A stretch of 55,613 nt of DNA from Sphingomonadaceae bacterium (GTDB lineage: Bacteria; Pseudomonadota; Alphaproteobacteria; Sphingomonadales; Sphingomonadaceae). The position numbers were made by a program, and so were the translations under genes. Where the stretch lies: positions 1 through 55,613 of the forward strand of contig PKED01000005.1 of NCBI GenBank assembly GCA_002863155.1, in the 5' to 3' direction. Shown in pieces: positions 9,437 to 17,976 of the stretch. Under the pieces are notes generated by a model that saw only the letters and a program-made list of their open reading frames with translations, did no database searches and was not told where the DNA came from. Within the stretch, counting starts at the first letter, position 1; each line of letters opens with the position of its first letter.

Positions 9437-10752
9437 GCGGGCACCCGACGTAGCTCTAAAGTGGCACCAGCAAAAAAGCCGTCCTCCGATACAAACGAAA
9501 ATCTCGATCGGATCGCCTGATCGGTACGTGAGCGCAGATCAGCGTTCCCGTCGGTACCCGTAGCCAACCTTATCAAATAGTGACCTGCGGGGGCAGAGAT
9601 GGCTCGACTGACGGTAATTGCCAGCCCTGGTCCGGTCGAGAGGGCCTTAGGAAATCGCTTACGAGGGCTGCCAGTGACAAACAGTTCCGTGCTGATGGCG
9701 TTGGATCGAAAGATTGCCGCTAATTCAGTCGCAAATTCGACACCGTCTGGATTTTCAGCGACCACTGCCACCTCAAAGCGCCCAGCATCCGTCTCCGACA
9801 GCAACATCGCCAGCCGCTCGATCCCCGCCGCCCAGCCAACCCCTGGCGTGGAATTCCCGCCCAGGCTCTCGATCAGCCCGTCATAGCGCCCGCCCGCGAG
9901 CACGGTGCCCTGCGCGCCGAGCCGGTCGGTGACGAATTCAAACGCCGTGTGGCGATAATAATCGAGCCCGCGCACCAGCCGGTCGTTGCGCGTCCATGCG
10001 ACGCCCGCCGCGTCGAGCCCCTTGGTCAAGCTGTCGAAAAATGCCCCCGCCTCGCTCGTCAGGAAACCGTCGATCCCTGGCGCGCTGTCGGCGATGGGGC
10101 GATCGCGCGGGTCTTTCGAGTCGAGAATCCGCATCGGGTTCTTCGCCAGCCGCGCGATGCTGTCCTCGCTCAGCTCGCCGCGATGCGCCTCGAAATGCGC
10201 GACCAGCGCCGTCCGCCAGGCATCTCGCGTCTCGGCATCGCCCAGCGTGTTGAGCTGGAGCGTCACCCCGTCCGAAATCCCCAGCTCGCGGATCAGCTGG
10301 TCCGCCATCACCAGCAACTCGACATCGGCCATCGGTTCGGGCGCGCCGATGATCTCGGCATCGATCTGGTGGAACTGGCGGTAGCGCCCCTTTTGCGGGC
10401 GTTCGTAACGGAACACCGGGCCGCTCGCCACGACCTTCAGCGGCACGTACTGCTGCCAACCCTCGGTCAGGAACGCGCGCGCGATGCCGGCAGTGAATTC
10501 GGGCCGCAGCGTGATCGAATCGCCGCCGCGATCCTCGAAGCTGTACATCTCCTTCGACACGACATCGGTCGTCTCGCCCAGCGAGCGCGCGAACACCGCG
10601 GTCGCCTCGAACACCGGCAGCTCGACGCGCTGGAAACAGTAAAGCTTGCGCACGCGATCGAACGCCTCGACGACGCGGGCGAAGCGTCGCTGATCGTCTC
10701 CGAAGATATCTTGTGTCCCGCGAATGCGGTTGGGCGTGGCGATCCGGCTCAT
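9433..10752 (-). CDS. hisS: Histidine--tRNA ligase, with an unusual C-terminal domain
   Basis: HisRS charges tRNA-His. The catalytic core is standard: RGTQDIFG near residue 11, the class II motif 2 region ([20 protein letters not shown]) and the HisA-type motif [14 protein letters not shown]. The 439-residue length is slightly above the usual 410-425. The last ~115 residues, the anticodon-binding domain, differ: they contain [16 protein letters not shown] where a GN.KK...A...GA pattern is expected, and the DNA 9481..9780 is only about 56% G+C against roughly 65-70% around it. I chose ATG 10752 ([12 protein letters not shown]); the frame extends further upstream but without family similarity. 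It begins the hisS-prfA-prmC operon. Confidence 0.93.
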   Translation of the reverse strand: MSRIATPNRIRGTQDIFGDDQRRFARVVEAFDRVRKLYCFQRVELPVFEATAVFARSLGETTDVVSKEMYSFEDRGGDSITLRPEFTAGIARAFLTEGWQQYVPLKVVASGPVFRYERPQKGRYRQFHQIDAEIIGAPEPMADVELLVMADQLIRELGISDGVTLQLNTLGDAETRDAWRTALVAHFEAHRGELSEDSIARLAKNPMRILDSKDPRDRPIADSAPGIDGFLTSEAGAFFDSLTKGLDAAGVAWTRNDRLVRGLDYYRHTAFEFVTDRLGAQGTVLAGGRYDGLIESLGGNSTPGVGWAAGIERLAMLLSETDAGRFEVAVVAENPDGVEFATELAAIFRSNAISTELFVTGSPRKRFPKALSTGPGLAITVSRAISAPAGHYLIRLATGTDGNADLRSRTDQAIRSRFSFVSEDGFFAGATLELRRVPA

Positions 10753-10852
10753 GAAGGCGCGTTCTCTAGGCGAAAATGTCGCGATTTGCCAATGGTCGAA
10801 ATCGTCGCTGGTCGGGGCTTGCCGATCGCCTCGCGGCGGGTCATGCCGGGGC

Positions 10853-11503
10853 ATGTCCGCAACGCCGCTTACCCGCCTCGGCAAGCATTTCGCCCCGCCG
10901 CGCTTCGTGGGGTTCGCGATCGCACTGGGGGTCGCGCTGGCGCTGCTGATCCCGGCGACCGGCTGGGCGCGCGGGACGATGGCGGCGTTCGACATCGCCA
11001 GTGCACTGTTCCTGCTATCGATCGTCCCGCTGCTGTGGAGCAAGACCGATCGCATGCGCGACCATGCGCGGGCGAACGACGCCAACCGCGCGCTGCTGCT
11101 CGGGCTGACCGGGCTGGTGTCGCTGGTGATCCTGGTCGCGGTGTTCAGCGAGCTGCAGGGCAAGCCGAGCCCGACCACCATCGCGCTGGTGGTGGGGACG
11201 CTGGCGCTGTCATGGCTTTTTTCCAACACAATCTACACGCTGCATTACGCGCATCTCTATTACTCGGAGGAGGATGGCGAGGATCGCGGCGGCATCGACT
11301 TTCCGGGCGGCGATGCCGGGTACGAGCCCGATTACTGGGACTTCGCCTATTTCAGCTTCACGCTCGGCATGACGTTCCAGACGTCGGACGTCGAGATCAG
11401 CCACGCGGCGATCCGCCGGACGGTGATCGGCCACTGCCTCGCCGCGTTCGTGTTCAACATCGGCGTGCTCGCCTTCTCGATCAACGTGCTGGGCGGCGGG
11501 TAG
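10853..11503 (+). CDS. DUF1345 family membrane protein
   Basis: The 216-residue protein has about five membrane segments and the DUF1345 signature features: an early [11 protein letters not shown] segment, a central TLHYAHLYY motif, and [20 protein letters not shown] followed by [10 protein letters not shown]. The family is a poorly characterised group of inner-membrane proteins. I chose ATG 10853 ([10 protein letters not shown]); the open frame extends 43 residues upstream but would run into the hisS start region and lacks hydrophobic or conserved sequence. The gene is divergent from hisS with 100 bases between the two starts. Confidence 0.88.
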   Translation: MSATPLTRLGKHFAPPRFVGFAIALGVALALLIPATGWARGTMAAFDIASALFLLSIVPLLWSKTDRMRDHARANDANRALLLGLTGLVSLVILVAVFSELQGKPSPTTIALVVGTLALSWLFSNTIYTLHYAHLYYSEEDGEDRGGIDFPGGDAGYEPDYWDFAYFSFTLGMTFQTSDVEISHAAIRRTVIGHCLAAFVFNIGVLAFSINVLGGG

Positions 11504-11530
11504 CGGTCGTACCGCGCTCTGAAGCTCCAC

Positions 11531-11620
11531 CGTCATTGCGAGCGCAGCGGGCCGAAGGCGGGCGTAGCCCAACCAACCCATAGCGGCGGACTGGATTGCT
11601 TCGCTTCGCTCGCAATGACG
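11531..11620. repeat. Palindromic intergenic repeat (CGTCATTGCGAGCG family)
   Basis: The element begins CGTCATTGCGAGCG and ends CGCTCGCAATGACG, so its ends are perfect inverted repeats. The right side also carries GGATTGCTTCGCTTCGCTCG. Related copies with the same ends occur at 20991..21081 and 36005..36084, and a short one at 2325..2354. It lies between DUF1345 and the M61 peptidase gene. Confidence 0.85.
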
Positions 11621-11707
11621 GGGTGGGTCGTTACCGGGGCTGGACGCCGCGCCACCGGCCTGCCTAAACAGGCGCCGCTGCCACCGCCATCCAACCGAAA
11701 GCGCCCC

Positions 11708-13612
11708 ATGATCCGCAACGTCTCGCTCGCCGCGCTCCTCCTCACCTCGACGGCTGCCGTCGCCGAGAATTCGAAGCCGCAGCCGGTGCCGTATGTCGAT
11801 ACCATCCCGGCGGCGAAGGACGTGCCCTATCCCGGCACGATCAGCCTGGCGATCGACGCGACCGACACGCGCCGCGCGATCTTCAAGGTGAAGGAAAAGC
11901 TGCCGGTCGCGCGCGCCGGGCATATGGTGCTGCTGTTCCCCAAATGGCTGCCCGGCAACCACTCGCCAACCGGCCAGATCGAAAAGCTGGCGGGTCTGAA
12001 GATCAGCGCGAACGGCAAGCCGGTACGCTGGACGCGCGACCCGGTCGACGTCTTCGCCTTTCATGTCGAGGTGCCGGCAGGCGCCAAGGCGCTCGACATC
12101 GACCTCCAGTTCCTGTCGGCGACCGCCGGCAATCAGGGCCGCGTGGTGATGACGCCGACGATGCTGAGCCTGCAGTGGAATTCGATGAGCCTCTACCCGG
12201 CGGGCTATTTCACCCGCCAGATCCCGGTCGAGGCGACGGTGACCTATCCCGAGGGCTGGACCGCCGCGTCGGCGCTGCCCGCAAAGGTCAGCGGCAGCAC
12301 CTATCGCTACGAACGGACCAATTACGAAGTGCTGGTCGATTCGCCCGTCATCGCCGGGCGCCATTACAAGGCGTTCCAGCTGACGCCGCGCGTCACGCTC
12401 GACGTGGTCGCCGACACTGCCGCCGAGCTCGCCGCCAAGCCCGAACAGGTCGAAGCGCACAAGGCGCTGGTCGAACAGGCGGTGAAGCTGTTCGGCGCCC
12501 AGCATTACGACAATTACCATTTCCTGCTGTCGATCTCCGACGAACTCGGCGGCATCGGGCTCGAACATCATCGCAGTTCCGAAAACGGCGTGAAGCCCGG
12601 CTATTTCATCGACTGGGAATCGAGCAGTCCGGCGCGCGATCTGCTGCCGCACGAATTCACCCATAGCTGGGACGGCAAGTTCCGCCGCGGCGCGGACCTG
12701 TGGACGCCCGACTATCGCACGCCGATGCGCGATTCGCTGCTGTGGGTCTATGAAGGCCAGACGCAGTTCTGGGGCTATGTGCTCGCCGCGCGGTCGGGCC
12801 TGGTGTCGAAGCAGGACACGCTCGACGGCTATGCGCTGGTGCTCGCGGGCCTTGCCAATACCAAGGGGCGCGAGTGGCGGCCGATGGTCGACACCACCAA
12901 CGATCCGACCATGTCGATGCGCCGCCCCAAGGGCTGGTCGAGCTGGCAGCGCAGCGAGGATTACTACAATGAAGGCCTGTTGGTCTGGATGGAAGTCGAC
13001 GCGATCATGCGCCGCCAGTCGGGCGGGACCAAGTCGCTCGACGATTTCGCCCAGGCCTTTTTCGGGATCAACGACGGCGACTGGGGCGAGGTGACCTATA
13101 CCTTCGAGGACGTGGTCGCGACGCTGAACCGGCTCGTGCCGCTCTATGACTGGCGGCAGATGCTGACCCAGCGGCTCAACGAAACCGGCGCCCCCGCACC
13201 TGCCGAGGGCTTCATCGCCAATGGCTATCGCCTCGTCTATACCGACACCCCGACGCCCTTTTTCAAGCTCAACGAGAAGGACCGCAAGTTCACCGATCTC
13301 AGCTATTCGATCGGGGTCGTGGTCAACAAGGATGGCGGGCTGGCATCGGTGATCTGGGACAGCCCGGCCTTTGCCGCCGGCCTCGACAACGGCGACACCA
13401 TCACTGCCGTCAACGGCCTGGCCTATAGCCCGGAAAAGCTGAAAGAGGCGATCACCGCGGCCAAGGACGGGATGCCGATCACCCTGCTCGTCAAGAAAGG
13501 CGAGCGGATCGAGACAAGGGTGATCGACTATAAGGGCGGCTTGCGCTATCCGCGCCTCGCCAAGATCGGGACCGGCGACACCGGGCTCGATCGGTTGTTG
13601 GCGCCCCGCTAA
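11708..13612 (+). CDS. M61 family metallopeptidase with PDZ domain (glycyl aminopeptidase type)
   Basis: The 634-residue exported enzyme starts with a signal peptide (MIRNVSLAALLLTSTAAVAE). The zinc-binding HEFTH motif begins at residue 315, within LLPHEFTHSWDGKFRR, and the downstream YEGQTQFWGYVLAARSG supplies the third ligand region. A PDZ domain near the C-terminus contains SPAFAAGLDNGDTITAVNG. M61 enzymes are aminopeptidases preferring N-terminal glycine or alanine. I chose ATG 11708 because it begins the signal peptide; an upstream start at 11615 would place 31 residues of repeat-derived sequence ahead of it. It is followed after 25 bases by ppa, perhaps in one transcript. Confidence 0.93.
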   Translation: MIRNVSLAALLLTSTAAVAENSKPQPVPYVDTIPAAKDVPYPGTISLAIDATDTRRAIFKVKEKLPVARAGHMVLLFPKWLPGNHSPTGQIEKLAGLKISANGKPVRWTRDPVDVFAFHVEVPAGAKALDIDLQFLSATAGNQGRVVMTPTMLSLQWNSMSLYPAGYFTRQIPVEATVTYPEGWTAASALPAKVSGSTYRYERTNYEVLVDSPVIAGRHYKAFQLTPRVTLDVVADTAAELAAKPEQVEAHKALVEQAVKLFGAQHYDNYHFLLSISDELGGIGLEHHRSSENGVKPGYFIDWESSSPARDLLPHEFTHSWDGKFRRGADLWTPDYRTPMRDSLLWVYEGQTQFWGYVLAARSGLVSKQDTLDGYALVLAGLANTKGREWRPMVDTTNDPTMSMRRPKGWSSWQRSEDYYNEGLLVWMEVDAIMRRQSGGTKSLDDFAQAFFGINDGDWGEVTYTFEDVVATLNRLVPLYDWRQMLTQRLNETGAPAPAEGFIANGYRLVYTDTPTPFFKLNEKDRKFTDLSYSIGVVVNKDGGLASVIWDSPAFAAGLDNGDTITAVNGLAYSPEKLKEAITAAKDGMPITLLVKKGERIETRVIDYKGGLRYPRLAKIGTGDTGLDRLLAPR

Positions 13613-13637
13613 CGCTCCGTCTTATAGGAACCTGTCC

Positions 13638-14177
13638 ATGCGTATCGACATGGTGCCGGTCGGCAACGACCCACCCAACAGCCTCAACTGCATCATCGAA
13701 GTGCCGGTCGGCGGCGAGCCGGTGAAGTATGAATTCGACAAGGCGTCCGGCGCGCTGTTCGTCGACCGGATCCTGCACACGCCGATGCGCTATCCGGCCA
13801 ATTACGGCTTCATCCCGCACACGCTGTCGCCCGACGGCGATCCGCTCGACGCGCTGGTCGTCGCGCGCTCGCCCTTCATTCCGGGTTGCGTCGTGCGCGT
13901 GCGCCCGATCGCGGTGCTGCATCTGGAGGACGAGGCCGGCGGCGACGAAAAGCTGCTGACGGTGCCGGTCGACGGCACCTTCCCCTATTATTCGAAGGTC
14001 GACGAACATCACGATCTGCCCGAGATCGTCATGCAGCAGATCGAGCATTTCTTCACCCACTATAAGGATCTCGAGCCCCGCAAATGGGTCCGGGTCGGCC
14101 GGTGGGGCAGCGCCGACGAAGCGCGTCAGATCACTATCGAGGCGATCGAGCGCGCGAAGGCGGCTAAGGCAGCCTGA
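13638..14177 (+). CDS. ppa: Inorganic pyrophosphatase (family I)
   Basis: This soluble 179-residue enzyme hydrolyses pyrophosphate to phosphate, pulling biosynthetic reactions forward. Family motifs are intact: EVPVGGEPVKYEFDK, the YPANYGFIPHTLSPDGDPLD region with the metal-binding D.D pattern, and FFTHYKDLEPRKWVRVGRWG near the C-terminus. Length is normal for the hexameric bacterial type. It follows the M61 peptidase gene by 25 bases and converges on a GNAT gene. Confidence 0.97.
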   Translation: MRIDMVPVGNDPPNSLNCIIEVPVGGEPVKYEFDKASGALFVDRILHTPMRYPANYGFIPHTLSPDGDPLDALVVARSPFIPGCVVRVRPIAVLHLEDEAGGDEKLLTVPVDGTFPYYSKVDEHHDLPEIVMQQIEHFFTHYKDLEPRKWVRVGRWGSADEARQITIEAIERAKAAKAA

Positions 14178-14198
14178 CGGCTCACGGGGTAGTATTGG

Positions 14199-14723
14199 TC
14201 AGGGGGCGATGCCGCCGCCCCCTGCACCCGCTGCGCCGCCCTGGGCGCCCCCCGCGAGCTCGGCCAGCGCCGGACCTTCCAGCCGCCACAGCCGCCATTC
14301 GGGCTGCGCGCGGGCGCCGAGCCGGGCATAGAAGCGCTGGCCGCCATGATTGTCGGTGAGCACCTGCCAGTCCATCCAGGCGCAATCGCGCGCGACCGCT
14401 TCGGCGGCGAGCGCGCGCATCAGCGCTTCTCCCGCCCCCGATCCGCGCGCCTCGGCATCGACGAACAGATCCTCGAGATAGAGGACCGGCTGGACCATCC
14501 AGAAGTTGAAGCTGAGGAACCACAGCGCGACGCCGACGATCCGGCCATCCACCAGCGCGACATGCGCGTGCCCGCGCGGTGCGGCGCCGAACAGCGCGCC
14601 TGCAAGCGCCTCGGGCCCGGCCGACACCCATTCGACATGCCCGACATGGCGCCCGAAGCCGAGCAGCAGCGCGTGGATTGCGCCGATGTCCTCCGGCACC
14701 GCCTGTCGCACGATAGCCGTCAT
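14199..14723 (-). CDS. GNAT family N-acetyltransferase (last gene of a GNAT pair)
   Basis: The 174-residue protein shows the GNAT fold: VALVDGRIVGVALWFLSFNF, then LYLEDLFVDAEARGSGAGEA, where the acetyl-CoA pyrophosphate loop R.SGAG is visible, and NHGGQRFYARLGA. The tail is glycine- and alanine-rich (GGAQGGAAGAGGGG). ATG 14723 overlaps the stop of the upstream GNAT gene by four bases (ATGA); longer frames only run through that gene. It is the third gene of a DMT-GNAT-GNAT operon. The two GNATs share LYLEDL(F/Y)V, so they are likely tandem duplicates. The substrate is unknown; polyamine- or amino-acid-type small molecules are common for this subfamily. Confidence 0.85.
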   Translation of the reverse strand: MTAIVRQAVPEDIGAIHALLLGFGRHVGHVEWVSAGPEALAGALFGAAPRGHAHVALVDGRIVGVALWFLSFNFWMVQPVLYLEDLFVDAEARGSGAGEALMRALAAEAVARDCAWMDWQVLTDNHGGQRFYARLGARAQPEWRLWRLEGPALAELAGGAQGGAAGAGGGGIAP

Positions 14724-15199
14724 GGCGCGGCCGCGAAATCGGTTAGCGCGTCGCCCGACATCCGGCAGATCCGCCAGTCGTCCATCACCGCCGCGCCCAT
14801 CGCCTTGTAGAATTCCTGCGCCGGGGTGTTCCAGTCGAGCACCGCCCATTCGAACCGCCCGCAGCCGCGCTCCACCGCGATCTGCGCGAGCCGCTTGAGC
14901 AACGCCTTGCCCACGCCGGTGCCGCGCGCCGCCGGGGTCACGTACAGATCCTCCAGATACAGGCCGCGCCACCCGGTCCAGGTCGAGAAATTGTGGAAGA
15001 ACAACGCAAGGCCGACGGGCGCGCCTTCTATTTCGGCGATCAGCGCCTCGGCGGCGGGCGGCGTCGAGAACAGCGCCTGATCGAGCAGTTCCTCGGTCGC
15101 GACGACCTGATCGAGCGCGCGCTCATAGTCGGCGAGCTCGCGCACGAAATGCAGGATCGTCGGCACATCTGCGGCAGTAGCGAAACGGATCACGGTCAT
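14720..15199 (-). CDS. GNAT family N-acetyltransferase (SSAT-like; first of a pair)
   Basis: The 159-residue protein begins MTVIRFATAADVPTILHFVR, the classic GNAT opening. It has LALFFHNFSTWTGWRGLYLE, DLYVTPAARGTGVGKALLKR (the acetyl-CoA loop R.TGVG) and RFEWAVLDWNTPAQEFYKAM, which together resemble diamine/spermidine acetyltransferase-like enzymes. ATG 15199 overlaps the stop of the EamA transporter gene by four bases, and its own end overlaps the next GNAT. The tight coupling to an exporter-like gene suggests modification and transport of a related amine or amino acid, which is an inference only. Confidence 0.9.
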   Translation of the reverse strand: MTVIRFATAADVPTILHFVRELADYERALDQVVATEELLDQALFSTPPAAEALIAEIEGAPVGLALFFHNFSTWTGWRGLYLEDLYVTPAARGTGVGKALLKRLAQIAVERGCGRFEWAVLDWNTPAQEFYKAMGAAVMDDWRICRMSGDALTDFAAAP

Positions 15200-16092
15200 G
15201 CGGCGGCCTCGGTCTGGGGAGCGGGCGGCGTATTGCCGCGCACGGCAAGCAGACACCCGATGATGATCAGCACGGCGCCCATGACGGTAAAGCCCGACAC
15301 GCGCTCGCCGAAGATCAGATAGCCCAGAATCGCCGCCCAGATGAAGGCGGTATATTCGACCATCGACAGCAGCTGCGCCTCGGCACGCGCATAGGCCCAG
15401 GCGAGCGCGAAGGCCGAGGCCGATCCGATCACCGCCGCCAAGGCGATCCAGGGCAGCTGCGCGACACTCGGCCAGACCGCGAACCATGGCGCGCCTGCCA
15501 GCAACAGCGCGCCGATGACGACGCTGGTGAACAGCGTGACTTCGAGCGGACTTGCGACCTGCGCCTGCTGGCGCAGCAGGATCAGGCTGATCGCGTAGAG
15601 GACCGAGGCCAGCACCACCGCCCCCGATCCCAGCAGCAAATCGGGCGACGCCCCGGCCCGCGACTGGCCGAGCGCGATCACGAGCACGCCGGCGCTGGCG
15701 ACCAGCGATCCGATCACGGCGCCGCGCCCGATCCGTTCCTTCAGCAACGCGCCGGCCAGGAACAGCGCGATCAGCGGCGCAAGGAAAGTCAGCGCGACCG
15801 CCTGCGCCATCGGCACGCGCACCAGCCCCCAGAAGAACAGCAGCACCGACAGGCCCGCCGCCAGCCCGCGCAGCACATGGAGCTTCAGCGCCGCGCCGCC
15901 CGGCCAGCGATGCCCGCGCGCGATGAAGATCGCCCCCACCAGCGCGACGCCCGCGACCGAACGCCACAGCACCGCGCTGTACGCCCCGCTCTGGAGCGAC
16001 AGATATTTCATCAGCGCATCCATGATCGAATAGCTGAAGATGCCGAGGCACGCGACGGCGAAGGCAGGCAGCGATGGAGCGCGGGTCGACAC
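15196..16092 (-). CDS. DMT superfamily transporter (EamA family)
   Basis: The 298-residue protein has ten hydrophobic segments arranged as two EamA repeats, with VLWRSVAGVALVGAIFIARG in the first and FTSVVIGALLLAGAPWFAVW in the second. FLAPLIALFLAGALLKERIG, ending the first repeat, and AAILGYLIFGERVSGFTVMG near the end of the second are the usual conserved segments. EamA proteins export or import metabolites such as amino acids. It starts a three-gene operon with two GNAT acetyltransferases, joined by four-base overlaps. The substrate is unknown. Confidence 0.92.
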   Translation of the reverse strand: MSTRAPSLPAFAVACLGIFSYSIMDALMKYLSLQSGAYSAVLWRSVAGVALVGAIFIARGHRWPGGAALKLHVLRGLAAGLSVLLFFWGLVRVPMAQAVALTFLAPLIALFLAGALLKERIGRGAVIGSLVASAGVLVIALGQSRAGASPDLLLGSGAVVLASVLYAISLILLRQQAQVASPLEVTLFTSVVIGALLLAGAPWFAVWPSVAQLPWIALAAVIGSASAFALAWAYARAEAQLLSMVEYTAFIWAAILGYLIFGERVSGFTVMGAVLIIIGCLLAVRGNTPPAPQTEAAA

Positions 16093-16125
16093 GGCGCGAG
16101 CGCTACACGCCCGCGCGGGCCGGCG

Positions 16126-16659
16126 CTAGCGCAGCCGCATCTGGTCGCCTTCGATGCTCACGCTTTGCAGCTGGCGCAGATAGGTGTGGCCGAGCAGCGA
16201 GATGTCGCCGCCTTCGATCACCACCGCGCGGACATTGGTCGCGCGCTTGCCGTCGAGGACGAGCGAATCGATCAGAACTTCCTGCCCGCGCACGTCGCCC
16301 GACGCGCCGCGGCCGATCACTTCATATTGCGACGGGTCGAATTTGACGTTCGCCTGGCGCGCATCGGCTTCGGTCAGCGCCACGGTGTCGGCGCCGGTAT
16401 CGACGACGAAACGCAACGGCATGCCGTTGACGTCCGCGACCGCCAGGAAATGGCCGCCGGGGGCCCGCTCGAGCACGGTTTCGCGGGCCTCGCCCATCGG
16501 CTCCTCGACCCGGATCGGCGAGCTCGACCGACCGCCCGACGACAGCGGCGGTGGCGCGGGCGTGACCGCGCTGACCGCCGACGCACGCGGCGACCCGGGC
16601 GGGACCATCAGTCCAAAGGCCGTACCGACCAGGACCATGATGAAAAGGGCGAAACGCAT
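16126..16659 (-). CDS. Retropepsin-like aspartic protease (TIGR02281-type), exported or membrane-anchored
   Basis: The 177-residue protein begins with a hydrophobic signal or anchor (MRFALFIMVLVGTAFGLMVP), has a proline/serine-rich linker, and then a clan AA domain with the catalytic FVVDTGADTVALT motif and a later ISLLGHTYLRQL, typical of TIGR02281-type bacterial retropepsins. The active form would be a dimer in the periplasm. I chose ATG 16659; an in-frame start ten residues upstream (MNNNRARRTD) would give a longer cytoplasmic tail. It is downstream of ispG in the same orientation with 75 bases between them. Confidence 0.88.
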   Translation of the reverse strand: MRFALFIMVLVGTAFGLMVPPGSPRASAVSAVTPAPPPLSSGGRSSSPIRVEEPMGEARETVLERAPGGHFLAVADVNGMPLRFVVDTGADTVALTEADARQANVKFDPSQYEVIGRGASGDVRGQEVLIDSLVLDGKRATNVRAVVIEGGDISLLGHTYLRQLQSVSIEGDQMRLR

Positions 16660-16734
16660 GTCGGTCCGTCTAGCGCGATTGTTGTTCAATCGCGGCTAAC
16701 GGCCATGGCAAACAAAGACTTAAACCGCCGACGC

Positions 16735-17856
16735 CTATTCCGCTGCAACGGCTTCTGCGGGCGCGGCTTCGAGTTCGGCCGCCTTGGCTTCGACCAGCTT
16801 GACGATATGGTCGATCATGTCGGCGCTTTCGACCGTGTGGTCGGTGACGCCCGACAGATAGACCATGTGCTTGCCGTTGCCGCCGCCGGTCAACCCGATA
16901 TCGGTCTCGCGCGCTTCGCCGGGGCCGTTGACGACGCAGCCGAGCACCGACAACGACATCGGCGTGCGGATATGCTGCAGCCGATCCTCGAGCGCCTGGA
17001 CGGTGCGGATCACGTCGAAGCCCTGGCGCGCGCAGCTCGGACAGCTGACGACGCGCACCCCGCGATTGCGGATGCCGAGCGCCTTCAGAATTTCGAACCC
17101 GACGCGCACCTCCTCCTCGGGCTCGGCCGACAGCGAGACGCGCAGCGTGTCGCCGATGCCGTACCAGAGCAGCGACCCGATCCCGATCGCGCTTTTGACG
17201 GTGCCACCGACGAAGCCGCCGGCTTCGGTGATGCCCAGATGCAGCGGGCAGTCGACGGCCTCGGCCAGTTGCTGATAGGCGGCGACCGCCAGGAACAGGT
17301 CGGACGCCTTCACCGCGACCTTGAATTCGTGGAAATCATGATCCTGCAACAGCTTGATATGGTCGAGCGCGGATTCGACCAGCGCTTCGGGGCAGGGCTC
17401 GCCGTATTTTTCGAGCAGGTCCTTTTCCAGGCTGCCCGCATTCACGCCGATCCGGATCGCGCAGCCATTGGCCTTGGCGGCGTTCACCACTTCGCGCACC
17501 CGCTCGGCCGAACCGATATTGCCCGGGTTGATCCGCAGGCAGGCGGCACCCGCATCGGCGGCTTCCAGCGCGCGCTTGTAGTGGAAATGGATGTCGGCGA
17601 CGATCGGCACGCGCGCGGCGCGGGTGATCTGCTTCAGCGCCGCTGTGCTTTCAACGTCGGGGCAGCTGACGCGGATGATGTCGGCACCGGCATCCTCGCA
17701 GCGGCGGATCTGGTTGAGCGTCGCGACCGGATCCGACGTCGGCGTGTTGGTCATCGTCTGCACGGTCACCGGCGCGCCGCCGCCGACGGGCACGTTGCCG
17801 ACCATGATCTGGCGACTTTGCCGACGAGTGATATCGCGCCACGGACGAAGAGACAT
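16735..17856 (-). CDS. ispG: 4-hydroxy-3-methylbut-2-enyl-diphosphate synthase (IspG/GcpE)
   Basis: IspG catalyses the sixth step of the MEP isoprenoid pathway, the reductive ring opening of ME-cPP to HMBPP, using a [4Fe-4S] cluster. The 373-residue protein starts with [20 protein letters not shown] and includes [15 protein letters not shown] and [11 protein letters not shown] of the TIM barrel. The cluster cysteines are present in [13 protein letters not shown] and [12 protein letters not shown]. Length is normal for the two-domain bacterial enzyme. A short alanine/glutamate-rich C-terminal tail is extra. It lies divergent to an acyltransferase gene with about 120 bases between. Confidence 0.97.
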   Translation of the reverse strand: MSLRPWRDITRRQSRQIMVGNVPVGGGAPVTVQTMTNTPTSDPVATLNQIRRCEDAGADIIRVSCPDVESTAALKQITRAARVPIVADIHFHYKRALEAADAGAACLRINPGNIGSAERVREVVNAAKANGCAIRIGVNAGSLEKDLLEKYGEPCPEALVESALDHIKLLQDHDFHEFKVAVKASDLFLAVAAYQQLAEAVDCPLHLGITEAGGFVGGTVKSAIGIGSLLWYGIGDTLRVSLSAEPEEEVRVGFEILKALGIRNRGVRVVSCPSCARQGFDVIRTVQALEDRLQHIRTPMSLSVLGCVVNGPGEARETDIGLTGGGNGKHMVYLSGVTDHTVESADMIDHIVKLVEAKAAELEAAPAEAVAAE

Positions 17857-17976
17857 GCGAACGGTTCCTTGATGCTGCGACCGGCGCTATAGCGCTCGGC
17901 GGACGGCGCGTCGATATGATAGCGGGCGTTTCGCGTTTCGGCAGCGGCGTCGATTGCCTGCCCGGTGGAGAGTGAC

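Noticed and set aside
9433..9785. Frameshift or assembly join as the cause of the odd HisRS C-terminus
   Set aside because: The frame stays open and ends with a stop that overlaps prfA by four bases, so a simple frameshift is unlikely. Only reading the raw data could exclude an assembly error.
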